A stretch of 5,448 bases of DNA from Myxococcales bacterium (GTDB lineage Bacteria; Myxococcota; Polyangia; Fen-1088): assembly GCA_003153875.1 (NCBI GenBank), contig PMBY01000170.1, positions 7,179-12,626 on the forward strand. Reading direction: 5' to 3'. Below the pieces are notes generated by a model. The model saw only the letters and a list, made by a program, of their open reading frames with translations. It was not told the DNA's origin and made no database searches. This document shows, piece after piece, positions 1 through 4,954 of the stretch (position 1 is the stretch's first letter; each line of letters begins with the position of its first letter). The position numbers and the translations under genes were made by a program.

Positions 1-1341
1 TTGTCCGGCATGCTGGTCCAACGCGACTCGCTGCTGAAGCTGGCGGCGCAGGCACGGGCCGCGGGTAAGGTGGTCGTGGTCGGGGGACCGGTGGCCACCA
101 CCAGCCCCGAGCTGCTCACACCGTATGCGGATTGCGTGGTGTCCGGTGAGGCCGAGGAGTTGATGGCGCCCCTGTGCGAAGCTCTGGCCCGGGGCACCGA
201 CCTGCCCGCGCGCATGGCTGCGCCCCGCCGTCCAGAACTTCACATCCTGCCGCCGCCCCGCTACGACCTGCTCGACGTGAAGGCGTACCATTCCCTGTCG
301 GTGCAGTGGAGTCGTGGCTGTCCCTTCAACTGCGAGTTCTGCGACATCATCGAGGTGTTCGGCCGCCACCCGCGCACCAAGTCGCCAGCGCAACTATGCG
401 GAGAGCTGGATGCCTTGCTGGCCTCCGGCTTTCGCGGAACCGTGTTTCTCTCCGACGACAACCTGGTGGGCAACAAAGTGGAGACCCTGCGGCTTATGGC
501 CGTCCTGCAGAAGTGGATGGAGGAGCACAACTTCCCGTTCCAGTTCTATTCCGAGGCCAGCATCAACCTGGCCGCCTCGGATGAACTGATAGCAGCGATG
601 GTCGGCGCGGGCTTCGACTCCGTGTTCGTGGGCATTGAGACCCCGTCGACCGAGGCCCTGCGCGAAACCCACAAGGCGCAGAATCTCGCCGTCGACCTGC
701 ACGAGGCCGTGAACAAACTGGCTCGCAACGGGCTCGATCTGTCAGCTGGTTTCATCGTAGGCTTCGATTCAGACGACGCGGTCGCCATCGAACGCCAGCG
801 AGAGTGGATCGAGAACTCGTGCATCCCTCAGTCCATGGTGGGCATATTGGGCGCGCTGCCGGGAACCCAGCTGGAGCGGCGCCTGATTCGCGAGGGCCGC
901 ATGCTGGAACGATCCAGCGGGGAAACTTTCGGACGCACCAACTTCCGCACCAAGATGGACGAAGTGGAACTGCTGGAGTCGTATCGCCGTTTGCTCGCCG
1001 CCGTCTACGCCCCAGCCGCGTATTTCGAGCGGGTGAACCGTGTGCTCGAACTGCGGCCTCGCAGCGACTCTCACTTCGCCCTCCCCTGGCTCTATGCCCT
1101 GCGCTGTGTGGTCTTCTCGATGCTCTACCAAGGCGTGCTGGGCCGCTACCGCCGCGCCTACTGGCGCTTTCTGGGGCGTGCGATCTGGCGAACGCCACGG
1201 CGTCTGGCCCGTGCCTTCTCGTTGGCCATCTCAGGCGAGCACATGATTCGCTACACCGCCGAGGACGTGTTGCCGCGGCTACAGCTGGTCATCGAGCAGG
1301 TACGCGCCGAGCGCGAAAGCAAGCGCCAAGCAGCAGCGTAG
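1..1341 (+). CDS. B12-binding radical SAM protein with DUF4070-like C-terminus (5' end missing)
   Basis: The reading frame is already open at base 1 and ends at TAG 1339-1341; 446 codons are visible. Residues 1-55 look like the second half of a cobalamin-binding Rossmann fold (SGMLVQRD, then VVVVGGP at 24-30 and VVSGEAEE at 46-53), so the first TTG is probably an internal Leu and the true start lies upstream. The 4Fe-4S/SAM cluster motif is C107-PFN-C111-EF-C114, followed by DIIEVFGRHPRTK and SDDNLVGNK (151-159), as in the B12-dependent radical SAM group that includes the hopanoid C-2 methylase HpnP. SEASINLA (184-191), VGIETPSTE (210-218) and GFIVGFDSDD (250-259) continue the barrel. The tail from about 300 resembles DUF4070. 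By family knowledge, it would transfer a methyl group or do related radical chemistry using SAM, a 4Fe-4S cluster and cobalamin. The substrate cannot be read from the sequence, so I give no symbol. The gene converges on the RRM gene downstream. Confidence 0.9.
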   Translation: MSGMLVQRDSLLKLAAQARAAGKVVVVGGPVATTSPELLTPYADCVVSGEAEELMAPLCEALARGTDLPARMAAPRRPELHILPPPRYDLLDVKAYHSLSVQWSRGCPFNCEFCDIIEVFGRHPRTKSPAQLCGELDALLASGFRGTVFLSDDNLVGNKVETLRLMAVLQKWMEEHNFPFQFYSEASINLAASDELIAAMVGAGFDSVFVGIETPSTEALRETHKAQNLAVDLHEAVNKLARNGLDLSAGFIVGFDSDDAVAIERQREWIENSCIPQSMVGILGALPGTQLERRLIREGRMLERSSGETFGRTNFRTKMDEVELLESYRRLLAAVYAPAAYFERVNRVLELRPRSDSHFALPWLYALRCVVFSMLYQGVLGRYRRAYWRFLGRAIWRTPRRLARAFSLAISGEHMIRYTAEDVLPRLQLVIEQVRAERESKRQAAA

Positions 1342-1378
1342 TTGCCGCCATCGGGAAACCCCCGACCCGGCATCCCGG

Positions 1379-1520
1379 CCCGCGAATCGCGGGTCGCGAG
1401 GGCGAGGGCGTGAGCGAGTTCGTGTGGGGTACGCGGAAGCCGAATCGCGTGCCGCGGGACGCGGGCCGCTCACGCTCACGCAAGTCCCGCACGCTAGCCG
1501 CTGCACGCGACCGCTCACGC
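1379..1520. repeat. Short inverted and direct repeats in convergent intergenic region
   Basis: The 260 bp between the radical SAM stop and the RRM stop hold no supportable gene. A 15-base palindrome, CCCGCGAATCGCGGG, lies at 1379-1393. The motif CGCTCACGC occurs at 1467-1475, 1473-1481 (overlapping) and 1512-1520, and its reverse complement at 1408-1416. CGAATCGCG occurs at 1383-1391 and 1441-1449. The copies can fold into GC-rich hairpins and may end or stabilise the radical SAM transcript, but no T-run follows any of them on the plus strand. Function is unknown. Confidence 0.45.
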
Positions 1521-1538
1521 TGGCCGATCTGCGCGCAC

Positions 1539-1577
1539 AAAAGAAAGGCTATCCCACGCTGGGCGCGGAATAGCCTT
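1539..1577 (-). terminator. Intrinsic terminator of the RRM1 gene
   Basis: On the minus strand an 11-bp stem (AAGGCTATTCC with GGGATAGCCTT, one G-U pair) is formed by 1567-1577 and 1545-1555 with an 11-nt loop. It is followed at once by TCTTTT (1544-1539). It starts 24 nt after the RRM1 stop codon. On the plus strand no T-run follows, so it serves the minus-strand gene. Confidence 0.85.
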
Positions 1578-1601
1578 CTCAATCTGAGTGCTGCGAGCCG
1601 C

Positions 1602-1925
1602 TTACCAGCGACCGCCACCGCCGCCGCGCCCGCCACGTCCACCACCGCCGCCACCACCGCCGCCGCCGCCGCCAGTGCGCTCGCGCGCCTCGCTGACGGT
1701 AATCGTGCGACCCTGAAGGTCGCGACCGTTGAGGCTACCGATGGCGTGGACCGCCCCTTCGTCGGTGGCCATTTCCACGAAGGCGAAGCCACGCGGCCGC
1801 CCGGTTTCCCGATCCGTGACCAACTTCACCTCGGACACATCGTGACCCTCGGCCTTGAAGGCTTCTCGAAGATCAGCCTCGGTGATCGAGAAAGACAAAT
1901 TCCCAACGTACAGTCTCTTACCCAT
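1602..1925 (-). CDS. RRM RNA-binding protein with glycine-rich tail (RRM1)
   Basis: This 107-residue protein has a single RNA recognition motif at about residues 3-80. RNP2 is LYVGNL (5-10) and RNP1 is RGFAFVEM (45-52), with the RNA-stacking aromatics Y6, F47 and F49 present. A low-complexity tail (84-107) has 12 consecutive Gly, then Arg-Gly blocks, and ends in GRW. Family knowledge: such single-RRM Gly-rich proteins bind single-stranded RNA in the cytoplasm; in cyanobacteria, relatives respond to cold. The start is ATG 1923-1925, 7 nt after a perfect AAGGAG. It is a paralogue of the second RRM gene (56 of 82 aligned N-terminal residues identical by hand count), with one extra residue in the loop near 27-29. 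It is the last gene of the minus-strand trio and has its own terminator. Its RNA targets cannot be inferred from the sequence. Confidence 0.93.
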   Translation of the reverse strand: MGKRLYVGNLSFSITEADLREAFKAEGHDVSEVKLVTDRETGRPRGFAFVEMATDEGAVHAIGSLNGRDLQGRTITVSEARERTGGGGGGGGGGGGRGGRGGGGGRW

Positions 1926-1932
1926 ATCGCGG

Positions 1933-1938
1933 CTCCTT
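1933..1938 (-). promoter_or_regulatory. Shine-Dalgarno site of RRM1
   Basis: The minus strand reads AAGGAG, 7 nt upstream of ATG 1923-1925. This fixes the start at the residue directly before the conserved KRLYVGNL. Confidence 0.85.
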
Positions 1939-2006
1939 GTTCGTTTTTGCGCGGGTCAAATCCCAACGCACAGCCCGGTGTTCAAGCGAGCCGACCGATG
2001 TGCATA

Positions 2007-2055
2007 GCCCAGGAATGGGCCAAATGCCATCAATATCGTCGTGAACAGCGACGAT
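2007..2055 (-). terminator. Two hairpins between rpoZ and RRM1, possible rpoZ terminator
   Basis: Downstream of the rpoZ stop, the minus strand can form a perfect 7-bp stem (ATCGTCG with CGACGAT, 2049-2055 and 2035-2041, 7-nt loop) starting 24 nt after the stop. A second stem follows, GCCCA with TGGGC (2016-2020 and 2007-2011, loop TTCC). Neither is followed by a convincing U-run, so termination is only suggested. The second hairpin may instead belong to the RRM1 leader. I could not identify a convincing -35/-10 pair for RRM1 in this 153-bp gap. Confidence 0.4.
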
Positions 2056-2078
2056 TGTTCGGTCGATGTGCCGCTGGG

Positions 2079-2384
2079 CTACCGCTTGCGCTCGGTTGAC
2101 GCGCTGGTGGGAAACGAGCCGTCCCCGCTCCGCCGTCGCTTGCGGGTTCCGTCGAGAGCTTTCACGCCCTCGGCGTGCAGGTGCAGAACCTGGTCCAACT
2201 CCTCGTGAAAGGACACCTTGCCTGCGGCGATCTCGCGCAGAGCGGTGACACCGGGGTTGTTGTCACACTGGACCAGCGGAACTGCACCCTTGGCCAGAGC
2301 GCGGGCGCGCTGGGCGCCCAGCACAGCCAGTGCGAAATGATTGCCTACCGCCTGAATGCAGTCCTCTACCGTGACACGTGCCAT
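2079..2384 (-). CDS. rpoZ: DNA-directed RNA polymerase omega subunit
   Basis: This 101-residue protein starts MARVTVEDC, as omega subunits typically do. It continues with GNHFALAVL (14-22), [14 protein letters not shown] (25-38) and [12 protein letters not shown] (46-57), matching the conserved order of the family (E. coli: GNRF, RRAR, ALREI). Omega binds the beta' subunit, helps core RNA polymerase assemble and, in proteobacteria, forms part of a ppGpp site. The length is normal. The start at ATG 2382-2384 has GGGAGG 7 nt upstream. Oddities: the usual Arg in the NRF motif is His16, and the C-terminal part (80-101) is a basic, Ser/Thr-rich tail that is probably disordered. The gene lies between two RRM genes on the same strand rather than beside gmk or spoT, its usual neighbours in many proteobacteria; no such genes are in the window. 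Confidence 0.93.
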   Translation of the reverse strand: MARVTVEDCIQAVGNHFALAVLGAQRARALAKGAVPLVQCDNNPGVTALREIAAGKVSFHEELDQVLHLHAEGVKALDGTRKRRRSGDGSFPTSASTERKR

Positions 2385-2391
2385 GTGTTTT

Positions 2392-2397
2392 CCTCCC
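2392..2397 (-). promoter_or_regulatory. Shine-Dalgarno site of rpoZ
   Basis: The minus strand reads GGGAGG, 7 nt before ATG 2382-2384. It supports the MARVTVEDC start, which is also the conserved omega N-terminus. Confidence 0.8.
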
Positions 2398-2437
2398 GTT
2401 TGGTCCTGAGCGCGCTTCGGCTGCCTTGACTGCCCAA

Positions 2438-2460
2438 AATGCTGACCAGAATGTGACCAG
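2438..2460. repeat. Tandem 11/12-bp direct repeat upstream of rpoZ
   Basis: AATGCTGACCAG (2438-2449) is followed directly by AATGTGACCAG (2450-2460); the two differ by one inserted C. The pair lies 54 to 76 bp upstream of the rpoZ start codon, where a promoter or operator would be expected. It could be a regulator site or a chance duplication. Confidence 0.35.
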
Positions 2461-2551
2461 CCCGGGCGGGGAGGGAAGACGACGTGGAAAGGACAAAGTC
2501 ACAGTACCACGCGAAGTGTGAAAGACGAGGAAGAACAGACCCGAAAGTCTT

Positions 2552-2615
2552 TCTGAGCAGATCCCACCCCTGTCTTGCGGGCACGTCTCTACCCCAGCAA
2601 GAGGGTGGGCTCAGA
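2552..2615 (-). terminator. Long imperfect hairpin after RRM2, probable transcript end
   Basis: Four stem blocks nest in order: TCTGAGC 2552-2558 with GCTCAGA 2609-2615; CCCACC 2563-2568 with GGGTGG 2603-2608; TCTTGC 2573-2578 with GCAAGA 2597-2602; GGG 2579-2581 with CCC 2593-2595. Small bulges separate the blocks. It starts 18 nt after the RRM2 stop on the minus strand. The sequence after it (AAGACTTTCGGG) has only a weak U-run, so it may act as a 3'-end stabiliser or attenuator before rpoZ rather than a classical terminator. A structured small RNA is a less likely alternative. Confidence 0.5.
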
Positions 2616-2633
2616 CTAGGCGAGCCTGGCAGC

Positions 2634-2993
2634 CTACCAGCGGCCGCCCGAGCGCTCGCGGCCGCCGCCGCCGCCACCACCGCCGAAGCCACCGCGACCA
2701 TGACCGCGTCCACCGCCGCCACCACCACCACCACCACCACCACCACTTCGCTCACGGGCTTCGCTGACACTGATCGCGCGCCCTTGGATCTCGCGACCGT
2801 TCAATGTCTGCATGGCCTTGGCCGCTTCGTCGTCAGTCGACATCTCGACAAACGCAAAGCCACGCGGCCGCCCGCTCTCGCGGTCGAGCACGACCTTCAC
2901 GTCAGCCACAGTACCCGTCTCAGTGAAGACCTCGCGCAGATCCGCTTCGGTCACGCTGTAGGCCAAATTGCCCACGTACAGCCTTTTCGCCAT
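2634..2993 (-). CDS. RRM RNA-binding protein with glycine-rich tail (RRM2)
   Basis: The 119-residue protein carries one RNA recognition motif at residues 3-79, with RNP2 LYVGNL (5-10) and RNP1 RGFAFVEM (44-51); Y6, F46 and F48 are the expected RNA-stacking residues. The tail (84-119) has 12 Gly in a row, then RGHGRGG, a second Gly run, and ends RERSGGRW. The expected role is binding single-stranded RNA, perhaps under cold or other stress, as known for related bacterial RRM proteins. I chose ATG 2991-2993 because GAGGAG lies 8 nt upstream and the product then begins MAKRLYVGNL, like its paralogue. An in-frame ATG at 3063-3065 would add 24 residues without family similarity. The tail is longer than that of RRM1 and is partly encoded by a GGT trinucleotide run. 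It is the first gene of the minus-strand trio and is divergent from the response regulator. Confidence 0.92.
   Translation of the reverse strand: MAKRLYVGNLAYSVTEADLREVFTETGTVADVKVVLDRESGRPRGFAFVEMSTDDEAAKAMQTLNGREIQGRAISVSEARERSGGGGGGGGGGGGRGHGRGGFGGGGGGGGRERSGGRW
2721..2744 (-). repeat. GGT trinucleotide tract encoding polyglycine in RRM2
   Basis: Eight consecutive GGT codons (ACC on the plus strand) encode Gly 84-91 of RRM2; four further Gly codons (GGC, GGC, GGT, GGA) follow. A pure 3-bp repeat of this length can gain or lose units by replication slippage without breaking the frame. Confidence 0.85.
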
Positions 2994-3001
2994 GTCGTTC
3001 T

Positions 3002-3007
3002 CTCCTC
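3002..3007 (-). promoter_or_regulatory. Shine-Dalgarno site of RRM2
   Basis: The minus strand reads GAGGAG, 8 nt upstream of ATG 2991-2993. This decides the start against the upstream in-frame ATG at 3063-3065. Confidence 0.8.
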
Positions 3008-3198
3008 GTTCTTCTGTCAGTGGACGGTTCCGCGGTCCACGCGCTTGCCCTGGAAGACGGGCCATTGTCCCTATGCGCCTCGCTAGCCGGAACGCCCTGG
3101 CTCACCAGATGGAAGACCGTGGCAGAACGGAAACGACGTGAAAAGGACTACATAGACGATATCAGGATGCGGCGGGAAGTCCACATGCGTTTGAGAAC

Positions 3199-3218
3199 CC
3201 CGGGCCGTCCGGCCCGGG
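3199..3218. repeat. Perfect 9-bp GC-only hairpin
   Basis: CCCGGGCCG (3199-3207) and CGGCCCGGG (3210-3218) are exact inverted repeats separated by TC. No T-run follows on either strand, so it is not a standard intrinsic terminator. It lies about 140 bp before the regulator start and about 205 bp before RRM2, and may insulate the two divergent promoters or be a dispersed genomic repeat. Confidence 0.6.
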
Positions 3219-3358
3219 CTACCCACTTTCGGCTGGCGTTGCAGGCCTTGTTCCCCCCGTGGTCGCCATCCATCGTGCTTGTGGCATTCGACCCGCCGCG
3301 TATGTGCATCAGCGCCAGACTGGAAAAGATGGCGCAGGTGTTGCACAGCCAAGAACAC

Positions 3359-4753
3359 ATGAAGGGCCGAGTCCTGGTAGTGGATGACGACGCAGACGCC
3401 CGAGCGGCGCTTGCCGAAGCATTGCGGGAGTTTGGTTACGCGGTCGAGACCGCAGCCGACGCATTCAAGGGGTTGGGAAAAGTGCCTGACTTCGCCCCGG
3501 ATCTGGTGCTCACCGATCTGAAGATGCCGGGCATGGACGGATTGGAGCTTCTGCGCAAGCTCCGCAGCGGCGGGTACGATTTGCCCGTAATCGTGACTAC
3601 CGCGTTCTCCGATGTGGAGACTGCAGTCACGGCGCTCAAGCAGGGCGCGGCCGACTATCTAACCAAGCCGCTCGATCTCACAGAGCTATCCCTGGTTGTC
3701 GCGCGCGAGATGGACCGCTTGCGGCTTCGCCGCGAAGCTGGGCTGCTGCGGGCCCGCTTGGCCGAGCGCTACAGCTTCAGCAACCTGGTGGGCAGTTCAC
3801 CCGCCATGCAGAATGTGCTCAAGGTGCTGCCCCAAGTTGCAGCGTCCAAGGCCAGCGTCCTGATCACGGGCGAGCCTGGGACGGGCAAGGAGCTGATCGC
3901 CGCCGCCATTCACGAGCACAGCCCGCGCGCCAAGGAACCCTTTCTCAAGCTCCACTGTGCGGCTTTGGCCGAGCCCCTCCTGGAAAGTGAGCTGTTCGGC
4001 CATGAAAGCGGCGCCCTGCCCGGGAGCCTGGGCCGCCGTGAAGGACGGCTGCACCAGGCGGCCGGTGGCACCCTGTTTCTCGACGAGATCTCCGCCCTTC
4101 CGCCCGCATTGCAGGTGAGACTCCTGCGCTTTCTGCAGGAGCATGCTTTCGAGCGAATGGGGGGCGAAGAAACTCTCCACGTGGACGTGCGCGTGATCGC
4201 GGCCAGCAACCGGAATCTGCGCGAAGAGGCGGCCCAGGGCCGTTTTCGCGAGGATCTCTTCTATCGGCTGAACGTGGTCAACGTGGATCTGCCACCTTTG
4301 CGTGCACGCCCCTCTGACATCCTGGCGTTGGCGATGCACTTTCTGCGCAGGTATGCCAGCGAGGACGGCAAGTCTTTGGAGGGCTTCTCCGACGAGGCTC
4401 TGCAGAGGCTGGCCGCCTACGAGTGGCCGGGCAACGTGCGCGAGTTGGAGAACGCCATTGCGCACGCGGTGGTACTGGCCAGTGGGCCGCGCGTGACGGC
4501 CGCGGAACTTCCGCCCAATGTGGGGCCCGCAACGGTGAGGACGGCTGGCATTCGCATCCCGGGCTCCAAGATGGAAGACATCGAACGGCACGCCATCCTG
4601 ACCACCTTGGAGGCGACCGGCGGTTCCACCACGAAGGCGGCCGAGATTCTCGGCATGAGCGTGCGAACCGTCCAGTACCGCCTGCAGCAATACCACAGCG
4701 CGCCCAAGAGCGAATTGGGCGCGCCCACGATCATTTCCAGACGTCCCGACTAG
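3359..4753 (+). CDS. NtrC-family response regulator (REC, AAA+, Fis HTH) with altered GAFTGA loop
   Basis: The 464-residue protein has three domains. Receiver (1-120): acidic D9/D10, phospho-acceptor D53 in LTDLKMPGMDG, T81, Y100 and K103. AAA+ (about 141-375): Walker A GEPGTGKE (171-178), Walker B GGTLFLDE (236-243), arginine-finger region RFREDLFYRLNV (295-306), sensor II WPGNVREL (356-363). C-terminal Fis-type helix-turn-helix (411-445): TTKAAEILGMSVRTVQYRL. Such proteins, once phosphorylated by a histidine kinase, hydrolyse ATP to remodel sigma-54 RNA polymerase. Here, the contact loop after ELFGHES is GALPGS (218-223) instead of GAFTGA, so sigma-54 activation is doubtful. The start MKGRVLVVDDD fits the family, although its Shine-Dalgarno is weak; GTG 3338, 9 nt after GGAAAAG, or ATG 3329 are alternatives. 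No kinase adjoins it, so its signal and targets are unknown. Confidence 0.93.
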   Translation: MKGRVLVVDDDADARAALAEALREFGYAVETAADAFKGLGKVPDFAPDLVLTDLKMPGMDGLELLRKLRSGGYDLPVIVTTAFSDVETAVTALKQGAADYLTKPLDLTELSLVVAREMDRLRLRREAGLLRARLAERYSFSNLVGSSPAMQNVLKVLPQVAASKASVLITGEPGTGKELIAAAIHEHSPRAKEPFLKLHCAALAEPLLESELFGHESGALPGSLGRREGRLHQAAGGTLFLDEISALPPALQVRLLRFLQEHAFERMGGEETLHVDVRVIAASNRNLREEAAQGRFREDLFYRLNVVNVDLPPLRARPSDILALAMHFLRRYASEDGKSLEGFSDEALQRLAAYEWPGNVRELENAIAHAVVLASGPRVTAAELPPNVGPATVRTAGIRIPGSKMEDIERHAILTTLEATGGSTTKAAEILGMSVRTVQYRLQQYHSAPKSELGAPTIISRRPD

Positions 4754-4954
4754 CTACTTCCCGGCCCTGCGACTCGTTCCGGCAAGAGACCTTCGGCATC
4801 AAGGAAGCGCGGAAGAGCGTCACCTCTGGGTAACGGGTGTTACCTGCCGGTGTGAATAGTCTGCTCGCCAGCGAGCGCCTAACTGTGCCGACGAAGCATC
4901 AACGGACGCCTTGGTCATTGTGCGAAATCGTCATATCAGAACTGGGAAACCACC
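4754..4954. other. Convergent intergenic region with two small hairpins
   Basis: No gene is supportable in these 201 bp between the regulator stop and the PEP-enzyme stop. Two perfect inverted repeats are present: GGTAAC-GGGT-GTTACC at 4829-4844 and GCTCGC-CA-GCGAGC at 4863-4876. Neither is followed by a T-run on either strand. They may help end the converging transcripts. Confidence 0.5.

Larger units (their letters stand above)
2994..3358. promoter_or_regulatory. Divergent intergenic region between RRM2 and the response regulator
   Basis: This 365-bp stretch must carry the promoters of both flanking genes. Visible elements: GAGGAG of RRM2 at 3002-3007; an inverted repeat GTGGAC/GTCCAC (3020-3025 and 3035-3040) in the RRM2 leader; and a perfect 9-bp GC hairpin at 3199-3218. 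An open frame continues upstream from the regulator to ATG 3020, but its 113 extra residues resemble nothing I recognise and overlap the RRM2 leader, so I treat this as non-coding. No clear -35/-10 pair was found on either strand. Confidence 0.6.

Noticed and set aside
1289..1792. 167-codon minus-strand frame over the spacer and the RRM1 3' end
   Set aside because: It overlaps RRM1 in another frame and runs through the terminator; no motif supports it.
804..2099. Long plus-strand open frame of 431 codons crossing the radical SAM end, the spacer and antisense to RRM1
   Set aside because: It overlaps two well-supported genes in the wrong frame or strand, is Ala/Arg/Thr-rich low complexity and has no recognisable motif. 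High GC gives such shadow frames.
2637..2747. Glycine-codon repeats resembling a repeat array or CRISPR
   Set aside because: The triplet repeats are in frame with the RRM2 tail and there are no spacer-like units; they encode polyglycine.
2994..3065. Upstream start for RRM2 adding 24 residues
   Set aside because: The internal ATG has GAGGAG at 8 nt and gives the N-terminus shared with the paralogue; the extra residues look like translated leader.
3282..3296. Possible sigma-54 -24/-12 promoter before the regulator
   Set aside because: TGGCAT and a GC at the right spacing are present, but the -12 half reads CCGC rather than TTGC, so the match is too weak in GC-rich DNA.
3020..3358. 113-residue N-terminal extension of the response regulator from ATG 3020
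   Set aside because: Receiver domains normally begin a few residues before the VLVVDDD strand. The extension has no recognisable domain, contains the GC hairpin and overlaps the RRM2 leader.
3797..4696. 299-codon minus-strand frame antisense to the response regulator
   Set aside because: It lies wholly opposite a gene with clear domain motifs, and its translation shows no family feature. It is typical of the complementary frame of GC-rich genes.
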